Shown here piece by piece: positions 1 to 7,820 of a stretch of 64,000 nucleotides of DNA. Made by a program: the position numbers and the translations under genes. Below the pieces are notes generated by a model, which saw nothing but the letters and a program-made list of their open reading frames with translations, had not been told where the DNA came from and did not search any database. Position 1 is the first letter of the stretch; every line of letters begins with the position of its first letter. Origin of the DNA: Pirellulales bacterium (lineage in GTDB: Bacteria; Planctomycetota; Planctomycetia; Pirellulales; Lacipirellulaceae); contig JALHQZ010000002.1 in assembly GCA_022841705.1 (NCBI GenBank), forward strand, positions 744,001 to 808,000, read 5' to 3'.

Positions 1-1725
1 CTCGCGCGGAAGTTGACGTACGAGCGCCGGCACGAGCCCGACGATCAGCCACGCAAGCGCAACATGCGGCAAGTATCGGCGCCGCTGTGGGAACGCCACC
101 GCCGCCACCAGCAGCAAATAGAATCCGAGTACCCACCACAGCGCGGGACCGGCGGTGAAGAACGAGGCGCCGGGTGCGCGATCACTCCAATTCACCACTT
201 GCTCGACCCCCGCGGAACTCCACCGACACAATGCCGCGCTGGCATCGCCGATACCGGGCGCCCACGACAGCACCACCGCCGCAAGCCCGCTGAAGGTCAC
301 CACCGCCGCCAGCGGCAACAGCATGGGACTCGTAGGAATACTAATCGGCGAAAGCAGATGAAATTGCGATGCGAGCAGCGGCGCCGAGACGAGCGATACA
401 ATCAGAGTTGCGAAAATCGTTAATCGTCCTGCCGTCATCGCATTGCTAGCGCAACGTCGCCACCACGGCTGGCACTCACGAATGAGTCTTGCGAGCGGAT
501 CGCGTGGCTGGCGGCGAATCTCGCGCAGACTCAGCCATACCAAGGAGGCGGTCGCCAAGAAACTCAATTGCGTACCATTCTGAAACAGATCCGAAGGGTT
601 GAGCGCCAGCACGACGAGCGCTGCCGCGCCAAGCGAGTTTGCCGCCAGCGCCGTGCGCCCCGACACGCCCGCGATACAGATCAACAGCGCCGCGATCATC
701 GCCCGCTGCACCGGCGGCGCGTTGCCGGTGATCGCCGCATAAATCACCGCTAGCGCCATGATTCCCACCGCCGCGAGCATCCGTGGCGCCCATCCCATCC
801 GCAGCACCACATACAAGAGGCCCACCACCATGCTCACCTGCATCCCCGAAACCACCAGCACATGCAATGCCCCGGTGCGCTGATACACGGCGATCGTTTC
901 ATCGCTCAGCAGTTGCGGCGAGCCGGTAACCATCGCCATCGCCAGCCCTCCCTGCGCGGGGCCAACTTTATCCACCAACGTTGCATCCACCCACGAGCGC
1001 AGTTCATCCCGCTTGCGCCGCCAAGAGAGTGGAGATGGATTTCCATCAACGGTCGATACGCACTCCGGCGAATCACACCGCAGTCGCACAAGCTGCCGAT
1101 CCATCCGCCCCGCGAGCTCCGCATCCCGCTCCCCCGGATTGAGCGCCGGCAGTGGCCGCGAAAATTGCGCGAAGATGCGAACGCGATCGCCGGCCGCGAT
1201 TGGCGCCAGAATGCCATTCACTTGCAATTCGCAGCGCCCACTCACCGGCCGCCAGCGCTCTTTGTGCCGCAGGCTCACCACATGGAGCGCAACCGAGCTG
1301 CTCGGCCCCTGCGGAATCGCCCGCAACGGCGTCGGCGCCGGAGCGCCCCACGTCACCGGCGCTCCGAGCGCAATCGCTTCGAGACAAACCGGCACCTGTT
1401 CGATCCGCGCGAATCGCCCGATCTCATTCGCCGGATACAACCGCCAGTGTGCATGATGCACCGCGCCGCCGAGCGTAAGGATCGCGCCGCCGAGCGCTGC
1501 TTCCGCCAGCGCGAATTGCTCCCGCTTCCAACATCGCCACCAGCCCACGAGCAACAACGCAACCGCGCTCAACCACACGCATAATGGTGCGATGCCCGTC
1601 CAGCGCTCAATGACGATGCCAATCGCAAAAATCGCCGCCGCCACCACGAGCGGCGGCCACCGATTCGGCCGCGCGAACCGCTCGCGCAGCGACTCTGGTG
1701 ACCACATTCGCGCGGCGCTAATCAT
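1..1725 (-). CDS. comEC: ComEC/Rec2 family DNA-uptake channel, N-terminal part (3' end off the left edge)
   Basis: Inner-membrane channel family that carries single-stranded DNA into the cytoplasm during transformation. An uninterrupted reading frame of 575 codons runs from ATG at 1725 to the window edge. It opens with two hydrophobic helices, then a soluble region of the DUF4131/OB type. Next comes the competence membrane domain with the family signature LHVLVVSGMQVSM near residues 287-299, followed by several more hydrophobic segments. The usual C-terminal metallo-beta-lactamase domain would lie beyond base 1 and cannot be seen. The gene starts 33 nt after the stop of the PQQ propeller gene on the same strand, so the two may share a transcript. 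No clear Shine-Dalgarno is visible. Family assignment is firm from the signature and topology; actual competence is not shown. Confidence 0.88.
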   Translation of the reverse strand, partial: MISAARMWSPESLRERFARPNRWPPLVVAAAIFAIGIVIERWTGIAPLCVWLSAVALLLVGWWRCWKREQFALAEAALGGAILTLGGAVHHAHWRLYPANEIGRFARIEQVPVCLEAIALGAPVTWGAPAPTPLRAIPQGPSSSVALHVVSLRHKERWRPVSGRCELQVNGILAPIAAGDRVRIFAQFSRPLPALNPGERDAELAGRMDRQLVRLRCDSPECVSTVDGNPSPLSWRRKRDELRSWVDATLVDKVGPAQGGLAMAMVTGSPQLLSDETIAVYQRTGALHVLVVSGMQVSMVVGLLYVVLRMGWAPRMLAAVGIMALAVIYAAITGNAPPVQRAMIAALLICIAGVSGRTALAANSLGAAALVVLALNPSDLFQNGTQLSFLATASLVWLSLREIRRQPRDPLARLIRECQPWWRRCASNAMTAGRLTIFATLIVSLVSAPLLASQFHLLSPISIPTSPMLLPLAAVVTFSGLAAVVLSWAPGIGDASAALCRWSSAGVEQVVNWSDRAPGASFFTAGPALWWVLGFYLLLVAAVAFPQRRRYLPHVALAWLIVGLVPALVRQLPRE

Positions 1726-1758
1726 CAACCGCAACCCCTCGCTTGCGACTTAGCGCTC

Positions 1759-3021
1759 TCACTTCACGCAGAACAACTTATCCTCGCTCCGCAGCAGCAC
1801 CCGCCCCTCCGCCGCCGCCACCGACGCCCAGAACCGCCCCTCGAGTTGATTGATTGCCAGCACCTCAAACTCCTTCCCCGGCGCGAGCACATGAGTCGCC
1901 CCACGGTCATCGAGCAAAAACACCTTGCCGCCCGCAGCCCACGGCGAAGCCCAAAACTCCCGGTTCCCCTTGAGCCGCTGCCGATACAACTCTTCACCGG
2001 TGGTTGCATCGTAACAGCCAACAAGCCCCCCGCGCCGGTTCGGCACATACACGCACCCTTCGTACAGCAGCGGTGAAGCAATCCCGAGCGCCGCACGCTG
2101 GTTGCTCCACAACACAAAAGGCGAGTCCGTTGCCAGTTCTCCTTCTGCGCCGGGTTTCACGGCGCACAGTCCGCCCGGCCCGCCACCGCGATCCGATCGG
2201 TCCTCGGCGCCAAAGACCAATCGCTCCGCATCACCCACCGGCGTCGCCGAACTGCGGCCCGGGTTTGCGACGCTCCACAGCACTTTACCGGTCGCCGGAT
2301 CGTAGGAAATCACTTGCTGCCCGCACGTCACCAGCTCGGTGCGCTGCGAATTCTTCCACACAAACGGCGTCGACCAATTCGACCGCTCGTTCGGCCGCTC
2401 AACGCGCCAGCGCTGTTCGCCCGTTTCGACATCGAGCGCCACGAGGAACGATTTTTCTTCGTTATCGACCTGCTGAAAGACCAGCCCATCCGCCATTACT
2501 GGCGAGCTTGAAGAACCCCAGCCGTTATCCATCTCGAAGGCGCCGAGATCTTTTTTCCACAATTCATTGCCAGCAAGATCGAAGCAAAACATTCCGTGCA
2601 TGCCAAAGTAAACGACAATCCGCTGGCCATCGCTGACCGGCGTTTCGGTGGCGTAGGTGTTGTCGCGATGCTTTTCGATGCGCGGCGCCTCGGTCAAACA
2701 GACTTTATTCCACACCGATTCACCCGTGGCGAGATCGAGACAGTGCAGTTCGAAGTTCTGCTGGTCACCCTCGGCCGGGGTCGTGCAAGTAAAAAAGACT
2801 TTGCCGCTGACCACAATCGGCGTCGACCACCCGGCGCCCGGCAAATCGCGCTGCCAGGCGATGCTTTGACTCGTACTCCATTCAGTCGGCAGTTCGCTGT
2901 CCGTGGCAATTCCGTTGCCCAGTGGTCCCCGAAATTGAGGCCAATCCGCCGCCAAGAGAGTGGAGTTCGGAGCGAAGAACCCACAGCAAACGAACAGACC
3001 GCAGCGAATGACATCACGCAT
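1759..3021 (-). CDS. Secreted PQQ-like beta-propeller protein
   Basis: 420 aa. A signal peptide (basic MRD start, hydrophobic stretch, cleavage near LLAADW) is followed at once by WPQFRGP, the opening seen in very many planctomycetal PQQ-binding-like propellers. Repeated blades contain GxxxW and DxxTGE/W motifs (LDLATGESVW, LDVETGEQRW, YDPATGKVLW, YDATTGEELY), as in BamB-type eight-bladed propellers. The start at 3021 is chosen because AGGAG lies 8 nt upstream, and because the longer frame to 3060 would bury the signal peptide. The role is probably a periplasmic or surface scaffold or binding protein; the absence of dehydrogenase residues argues against a quinoprotein enzyme (inference). It is upstream of comEC on the same strand, 33 nt apart. 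Confidence 0.9.
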   Translation of the reverse strand: MRDVIRCGLFVCCGFFAPNSTLLAADWPQFRGPLGNGIATDSELPTEWSTSQSIAWQRDLPGAGWSTPIVVSGKVFFTCTTPAEGDQQNFELHCLDLATGESVWNKVCLTEAPRIEKHRDNTYATETPVSDGQRIVVYFGMHGMFCFDLAGNELWKKDLGAFEMDNGWGSSSSPVMADGLVFQQVDNEEKSFLVALDVETGEQRWRVERPNERSNWSTPFVWKNSQRTELVTCGQQVISYDPATGKVLWSVANPGRSSATPVGDAERLVFGAEDRSDRGGGPGGLCAVKPGAEGELATDSPFVLWSNQRAALGIASPLLYEGCVYVPNRRGGLVGCYDATTGEELYRQRLKGNREFWASPWAAGGKVFLLDDRGATHVLAPGKEFEVLAINQLEGRFWASVAAAEGRVLLRSEDKLFCVK

Positions 3022-3105
3022 GATCGTGGCTCCTGGAAATTGCCGGACAACCGAGACCACAGTTTAGGCGTTTCGCCCGCAAGAAACAATTTCCACGCAC
3101 ACGAA

Positions 3106-3134
3106 TTGGATGTAGCCACATCATCCGCTACAAT
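3106..3134 (+). promoter_or_regulatory. Sigma-70-like promoter of the CorA-like gene, probably leaderless
   Basis: TTGGAT (3106-3111) and TACAAT (3129-3134) are separated by 17 bp. The ATG of the next gene is at 3142, only 7 nt after the -10 box, so the expected transcription start falls on or next to the start codon. Confidence 0.55.
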
Positions 3135-3141
3135 CACCGCC

Positions 3142-3873
3142 ATGCCGCTTATCCCGCAATCCTGGCAAGTTCCCGAAGTTTTCCGCCGCCGTTTGGGCGA
3201 AGATGCCGGCCGCCAACGCGTGATGGCCGCCGAAGGACACCTGCTCGTTATCCTCCACGCTCCCCCCCGGCCCGACCAAGATGAACGCGTCGGCCGAATC
3301 TTCTGGCGTGCCCCTGATGGAGTTTGGACCCCGAAGGGCATCACCCACGGCGACCTAGCGATTGGCGATCTGCTCGGCGAGTACGAAAAAGTCGTTGATC
3401 GCCTCGACTCGGCTGAAGACGTCGCCACCGCCGCAAGCGATCACTTCGCGATTCTCACCGAGCTCACGCCACTGGTCCGTTCGACACATAACCTGCACAG
3501 CGCTTTGCAAGAAGCTCGGCAGTCGGCGCCCGATGATCGCCGCCTGCTCGTGCTCCGAGATCGAGCTTACAACCTCTCCCGCCGCTGCGAACTCCTGCAG
3601 GCTGATGCGAAGCAAGCGCTCGACTTCGTCATCGCCCGCCGCGCGGAAGAGCAGTCGGCCAGTAGTCAGCGAATGGAAATCGCCTCGCACCGGCTCAATT
3701 TGCTCGCCGCATTCTTCTTCCCCCTCGCCACGGTGGCCGCCGTACTTGGGATGAACTTGAAACACGGTCTGGAACCCTACGACACCACCAGCAGTCCCTG
3801 GCCACTCCTCGCGGTGCTTGGCGCCGGCTTGGTGCTCGGCGGAATCCTGACGCTCTTCGTCACCAAACGCTAA
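3142..3873 (+). CDS. CorA-like divalent cation transporter
   Basis: 243 aa. A long helical soluble region (about residues 1-180, including VVDRLDSAEDVATAASDH and the RRCELLQADAKQALDF helix) leads into two transmembrane helices near residues 184-203 and 220-240. The first ends in LGMNLKHG, with the GMN motif (about 203-205) that forms the selectivity filter of CorA-type Mg2+/Co2+ channels. The loop after GMN is KHGLE rather than the common xxMPE. At 243 aa it is shorter than typical CorA (about 310-320 aa), mostly in the N-terminal domain. It works as a homopentamer in the inner membrane in the known family. The ATG at 3142 sits directly behind a promoter, with no Shine-Dalgarno. Confidence 0.8.
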   Translation: MPLIPQSWQVPEVFRRRLGEDAGRQRVMAAEGHLLVILHAPPRPDQDERVGRIFWRAPDGVWTPKGITHGDLAIGDLLGEYEKVVDRLDSAEDVATAASDHFAILTELTPLVRSTHNLHSALQEARQSAPDDRRLLVLRDRAYNLSRRCELLQADAKQALDFVIARRAEEQSASSQRMEIASHRLNLLAAFFFPLATVAAVLGMNLKHGLEPYDTTSSPWPLLAVLGAGLVLGGILTLFVTKR

Positions 3874-3993
3874 CTTCAACAGCCGGATCGCCACACGCTC
3901 CGCGGTTTGCCACCGTTTCCGCGCGGCGAGACTCCGCGTAAAATCGAAGCTCACGATCGATCGAAAAGTCAGACACGACATGGAGGACATCGC

Positions 3994-4263
3994 ATGGCCG
4001 ACCGCCAATTTTCCAAATATCAACAGAACATCATTAAGAATTTCTACGACAACAAAGAAACCATGGGCCTCCAACGGCTCAGTGAACTGGTGACCGAGTT
4101 GTACCTCTCCGAAGGCAAGAAGCGCGCAAAGCAGTGGGAGTACATTGTCTCCGCCCTTGAAAAGTGCGGACTGCCCAAAGAACGTATCGAACACCTCAAA
4201 AAGAAAGACGACGCCGCGCTGTTAGCAAAAGTCGTCGAAGAGCTCATGGCGAAAAGCAGTTAG
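3994..4263 (+). CDS. Small helical protein of unknown function
   Basis: 89 aa, soluble, rich in Lys, Glu and Leu and predicted all-helical: opening MADRQFSKYQQNIIKNFYDN, then a central helix with YLSEGKKRAKQWEYI and a C-terminal helix with LLAKVVEELMAK. GGAGG lies 9 nt upstream of the ATG at 3994, which fixes the start; the longer frame from 3907 has no ribosome site. I do not recognise a named domain. The compact size and strong ribosome site suggest a well-expressed small protein. The stop codon is the first three bases of an intergenic inverted repeat (4261-4353). Confidence 0.8.
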   Translation: MADRQFSKYQQNIIKNFYDNKETMGLQRLSELVTELYLSEGKKRAKQWEYIVSALEKCGLPKERIEHLKKKDDAALLAKVVEELMAKSS

Positions 4264-4353
4264 CCGCGGGACTCGCCCCGCGCTTTCCTATGTACGCCGG
4301 ATGCAACACGAACCACGCGAGCCGAATTTCTGAAAGACTGGACCCCGCGGCTA
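4261..4353. repeat. Imperfect intergenic inverted repeat, AGCCGCGGG family
   Basis: TAGCCGCGGG (4261-4270) is mirrored by CCCGCGGCTA (4344-4353), with a second short palindrome inside. The same words recur at 52495-52565, 56561-56580 and 60563-60645. Confidence 0.7.
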
Positions 4354-4374
4354 ACTGAATATAAGCCATCACCC

Positions 4375-5169
4375 GTGCGACCGTATCTTGATCTCCTGCA
4401 TGACATTCTCACCACGGGCGTCGCGAAGAGCGATCGCACGGGGACCGGCACGCGCAGCGTGTTTGGCCGGCAGCTGCGGTTCGATTTGAGCGCCGGGTTT
4501 CCCCTGGTGACCACCAAGAAAGTTCACCTTCGCTCGATCATCCATGAACTCTTGTGGTTCATCGCCGGTGACACCAACGTGCAGTACCTGCGCGACAACA
4601 AGGTCACTATTTGGGACGAATGGGCCGATGAAGCGGGCGAACTGGGCCCCGTCTACGGTCACCAGTGGCGCAGTTGGCCCGCCGCCGACGGCCGCACGAT
4701 CGATCAGCTTCGCGAAGTGGTTGAACAAATCAAGACGAATCCCGATTCGCGGCGGCTGATCGTCAGCGCTTGGAACGTCGCCGATCTCCCGCGGATGGCG
4801 CTGCCACCGTGTCATTTACTGTTTCAGTTCTATGTGGCTGAAGGGCGACTCAGTTGCCAACTCTATCAGCGCTCGGCCGATGTGTTCCTAGGCGTGCCAT
4901 TCAACATTGCCAGCTACGCGCTGCTGACGATGATGGTGGCGCAAGTCACGGGACTTAAACCCGGCGAGTTCATTCACACACTCGGCGATGCACACCTCTA
5001 CGACAATCACATCGAGCAAGCCGAATTACAACTCTCGCGCGAACCACGGCCGCTGCCGAAGATAAAGCTCGCCCCACATGTCAAGTCTCTGTTTGATTTC
5101 CGCTTCGAGCATTTCGAGCTCGTTGGTTACAACCCGCATCCCGCCATCTCGGCGCCGGTGGCCGTATGA
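4375..5169 (+). CDS. thyA: Thymidylate synthase
   Basis: 264 aa, the same length as E. coli ThyA. It methylates dUMP to dTMP with methylene-tetrahydrofolate as donor. All family landmarks are present: [11 protein letters not shown] near the N-terminus, the catalytic Cys146 in [29 protein letters not shown] for nucleotide binding, and the HLYDNH segment. The start is GTG at 4375. It overlaps the folA start by ATGA, which means translational coupling of the two enzymes of the dTMP/folate cycle: ThyA yields dihydrofolate, which FolA reduces. Confidence 0.97.
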   Translation: MRPYLDLLHDILTTGVAKSDRTGTGTRSVFGRQLRFDLSAGFPLVTTKKVHLRSIIHELLWFIAGDTNVQYLRDNKVTIWDEWADEAGELGPVYGHQWRSWPAADGRTIDQLREVVEQIKTNPDSRRLIVSAWNVADLPRMALPPCHLLFQFYVAEGRLSCQLYQRSADVFLGVPFNIASYALLTMMVAQVTGLKPGEFIHTLGDAHLYDNHIEQAELQLSREPRPLPKIKLAPHVKSLFDFRFEHFELVGYNPHPAISAPVAV

Positions 5170-5693
5170 TGCAGTTGATCAAGAAACCCAAGCTGGCGCT
5201 GATCGTTGCGCTGAGCGAAAACAACGTCATCGGTAAGGACGGCGAGTTACCTTGGCGATTGCCGACCGACCTGCAGCGCTTCAAACGGCTCACCATGGGC
5301 CATTGCATGGTGATGGGCCGCAAAACGTTTGACTCGATCGGTCGGCCGCTGCCAGGGCGGGTGACGATTGTGCTGAGCCGCTCAGAGTTCATCTCTTCGC
5401 CGCCGAAACTGTTGTCCGCCAAAAGTTTGGACGAAGCCCTGCGCTATGTGCCTCTCACGGAAATGAAGCACGATCAAGTCTTCGTCACCGGCGGCGCCGA
5501 GATTTACAAGCTCACTTTGCCGCTGGCGGACCGGTTGTATGTCACCCGCGTGGCGGCCGAGATTGAAGGTGATACGTTCTTTCCAGAGGTTGATTGGACC
5601 CAGTGGCAAGCGGTTGAGAGCGAAGAAGCACCCGCCGATGAGCGGCACGAATTCGCAAGCACCTTCACGATTTACCAGCGGATTACCCGCTAA
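5166..5693 (+). CDS. folA: Dihydrofolate reductase
   Basis: 175 aa. It reduces dihydrofolate to tetrahydrofolate with NADPH. Landmarks are [21 protein letters not shown] (substrate/Met20-loop region), [18 protein letters not shown] (NADPH binding) and [15 protein letters not shown] with the conserved GG, followed by TFFPEVDW. The start overlaps the thyA stop by four bases, so the pair is an operon. Bacterial DHFRs are usually about 160 aa; the small excess is at the two ends. Confidence 0.96.
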   Translation: MMQLIKKPKLALIVALSENNVIGKDGELPWRLPTDLQRFKRLTMGHCMVMGRKTFDSIGRPLPGRVTIVLSRSEFISSPPKLLSAKSLDEALRYVPLTEMKHDQVFVTGGAEIYKLTLPLADRLYVTRVAAEIEGDTFFPEVDWTQWQAVESEEAPADERHEFASTFTIYQRITR

Positions 5694-5814
5694 ATCGTCG
5701 GGCTTTTTCGCAAACTTCTGCTCGGCGTGATTGTCTCTCGGCCCGCCGGCAATTACGCTTGTAGAACCGGCTTGCGCGCTTTCGTCCGTCACCTTTTGCC
5801 GATTGTTTGCCGCT

Positions 5815-7638
5815 GTGATTACTTCTGCTCCGACCGTTGACGCCATTCATCAGGGTGATTGTTTAGAACTTCTGCGCGCTTTGGATGCAGAGTCGATCGA
5901 CCTAGCGTTCGCCGATCCACCGTTCAACATTGGGTTTAAGTATGACGAGTATCACGACTCGCACGAAGATCAAACCTACATCGGCTGGTGTACCGATTGG
6001 ATGCGTGAGTTGCATCGGGTGCTGAAGCCCACTGGTTCGTTTTGGTTAGCGATTGGCGATGAGTTCGCCGCTGATTTGCGCGTGGTTGCGCATCGTAAGC
6101 TCGGGTTCGAGCCCCGCAACTGGATTGTGTGGTACTACACCTTTGGGCAGAACTGTAAAGCGAAGTTCAACCGCTCGCATGTGCATATCTTTCACTTCGT
6201 GAAAGACCAGGAGCATCACACGTTCAACTATGAAGACCCGCTGGTGCGAGTTCCTTCAGCTCGCGCGCTGGTGTATGGCGATCGCCGGGCGAATCCCACG
6301 GGCCGGTTGCCAGACGATACGTGGATTCTGCGGCCGCAGGATTTGCGCGATGATCCCGTGGCGTTTCAGCCGATGGATGATACGTGGTTCTACTCGCGCG
6401 TCGCCGGCACGTTCAAGGAGCGGCAAGGGTTTCATGGTTGCCAAATGCCGGAGCAACTGCTGGGGCGAATCATTCGCATCAGCAGCAATCCCGGCGATGT
6501 GGTGCTCGATCCCTTCTCCGGCAGTGGCACGACGCTGGCTGTCGCGAAGAAGTTGGGCCGGCACTGGTTGGGGTTTGATCTCTCGAGCGACTATGTGAAA
6601 TACGCCACCGAACGGCTGGAAGACGCTTGGCCCGGCCAAAAGCTGAGCGGACCAGAAGACCCGGTGGCGAGCAGTCCCACCACTGCCGCGGGGCGGAAAC
6701 TCAAAGGCCATCCGCTACTACCCGTGTTCAAGGAAGAGGACTTTCTCCCGGTGGAGCAACCCGCGGATGAAATTGAAACACTCGAACCAGTTGAGGCGAT
6801 TCCATCACCATCCCCAGCGGCGCCCGTGGTAGAAACCGTTGTGGCGCCGCCGGTTTCGCTGCAAGAGTTGCAACGTGCTGCGCTGCTCTCGGCGTTTACA
6901 ACATCGCACAATGGTTATTCCATCAACTGGCTCTTGTGCGACATGAAGCTGCAACATGACTTCCACGAAGCGTGCCGACGGGTAGGTTTGTTCGGTTCGC
7001 CGCGCGATTGGAATCAGGAGCTCGTGCGACTTGCGCAGCACGATAAATTCCTCAAGTCGAAAGCGAAGAAGAAACCCAACTTTACCGGGGCCGAGTTAGA
7101 CCATGTTAGTGCGGCGGCGGAGATCGCTTGGCGAGCATTGATGGAAAACCATCATCACCGTCCACTGGCCGAGATGTTTTGTGATCCGGAACTGGGCGCC
7201 GAGTTCGATTCGCTCGCGGCCAAGTATGTCAAAGGCGTCGAACCGGCGCGCATTCGCTGGGCCGCGGTGCAGTTGCATAAATCGCTGGCCGGTTGGCAAA
7301 GCGAAGCGAAGCGGTATCACTATGTGTTCAAAACCCGGGACTTCCGACAGTTTCAGCCGTGGGGCCGGTGCAAGTTCGCGAAATGGAATGGAGCGGCGGG
7401 TTTGTATCTGTTACGGGCCAAGGACAAATCGCCGCTGTATCTGGGCGAAACGCTCGATCTGGGCGGCAAATTAGCCGCCCACGCGGCGGCAAAGCAGCCG
7501 GGGGCGAAAATCGCCCAAGTCGCCGTCATTACGGCCGACGAGCTACCCAGCGGCGATTATCGGCAGCCACTATGGGTCGATTTGGTGCGGCGGTACGCGC
7601 CGGAACTCAATTTGCCGCAGAAGTTTGCCAAAGCGTAG
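5815..7638 (+). CDS. Beta-class N4/N6 DNA methyltransferase fused to an inactive GIY-YIG-like domain
   Basis: 607 aa from GTG 5815 (TTG 5731 is also possible; neither has a Shine-Dalgarno). The N-terminal half is an amino-methyltransferase: catalytic DPPF at 34-37, target region in the middle, and the SAM-binding FSGSGTT at 234-240, the beta-class order. An acidic Pro/Ala-rich linker (about 305-360) joins a C-terminal region. Its end reads GLYLL at 529 and YLGET at 542 with the spacing of a GIY-YIG nuclease, then a conserved His at 556. The position of the catalytic Arg is Lys552, and where the catalytic Glu is expected the sequence has Trp (PLWVDLVRRYAPELN). No separate restriction enzyme gene is next to it. 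It is probably a solitary methyltransferase whose C-terminus binds DNA (inference). Confidence 0.87.
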   Translation: MITSAPTVDAIHQGDCLELLRALDAESIDLAFADPPFNIGFKYDEYHDSHEDQTYIGWCTDWMRELHRVLKPTGSFWLAIGDEFAADLRVVAHRKLGFEPRNWIVWYYTFGQNCKAKFNRSHVHIFHFVKDQEHHTFNYEDPLVRVPSARALVYGDRRANPTGRLPDDTWILRPQDLRDDPVAFQPMDDTWFYSRVAGTFKERQGFHGCQMPEQLLGRIIRISSNPGDVVLDPFSGSGTTLAVAKKLGRHWLGFDLSSDYVKYATERLEDAWPGQKLSGPEDPVASSPTTAAGRKLKGHPLLPVFKEEDFLPVEQPADEIETLEPVEAIPSPSPAAPVVETVVAPPVSLQELQRAALLSAFTTSHNGYSINWLLCDMKLQHDFHEACRRVGLFGSPRDWNQELVRLAQHDKFLKSKAKKKPNFTGAELDHVSAAAEIAWRALMENHHHRPLAEMFCDPELGAEFDSLAAKYVKGVEPARIRWAAVQLHKSLAGWQSEAKRYHYVFKTRDFRQFQPWGRCKFAKWNGAAGLYLLRAKDKSPLYLGETLDLGGKLAAHAAAKQPGAKIAQVAVITADELPSGDYRQPLWVDLVRRYAPELNLPQKFAKA

Positions 7639-7660
7639 TCGCGATTGCGGCGAGACGCAT

Positions 7661-7698
7661 CCGCCGTCAATTGTTCCACGTGGAACAATTGACGGCGG
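7661..7698. promoter_or_regulatory. parS: 38-bp perfect palindrome with a parS-type core (TGTTCCACGTGGAACA)
   Basis: The 16-bp core at 7672-7687 is TGTTCCACGTGGAACA, matching the known bacterial chromosomal parS consensus TGTTNCACGTGNAACA. Symmetry continues without a mismatch for 11 more bases on each side (7661-7698). It lies between two convergent genes, 23 nt after the methyltransferase stop. No T-run follows, so a simple terminator is less likely. No parA or parB is present in the window. Confidence 0.65.
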
Positions 7699-7715
7699 GC
7701 ACTTTACAAATTTCC

Positions 7716-7795
7716 GGTGGCTACAAAAGCCTCTTGACAGACCCCTCTTTGGGCGGGTGGCTACAATTTGAGGTTGACAAACGCATACCGTAGTA
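7716..7795. repeat. Two tandem imperfect 40-bp units with GGTGGCTACAA and TTGACA
   Basis: GGTGGCTACAA begins at 7716 and again at 7756; each is followed 7 nt later by TTGACA (7734 and 7774). The period is exactly 40 bp. The remaining positions are diverged. Confidence 0.6.
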
Positions 7796-7820
7796 ATTAA
7801 GCCGTGATCCGCTGGACGGC

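Noticed and set aside
2596..3141. N-terminal extension of the CorA-like protein
   Set aside because: Antisense to the PQQ gene; the promoter and family N-terminus place the start at 3142.
7661..7698. The palindrome as a plain terminator
   Set aside because: No T-run on either side and an exact parS core; a terminator role is secondary at best.
7734..7767. TTGACA and TACAAT as a promoter
   Set aside because: 22-bp spacing is too long; kept only as part of the 40-bp repeat.
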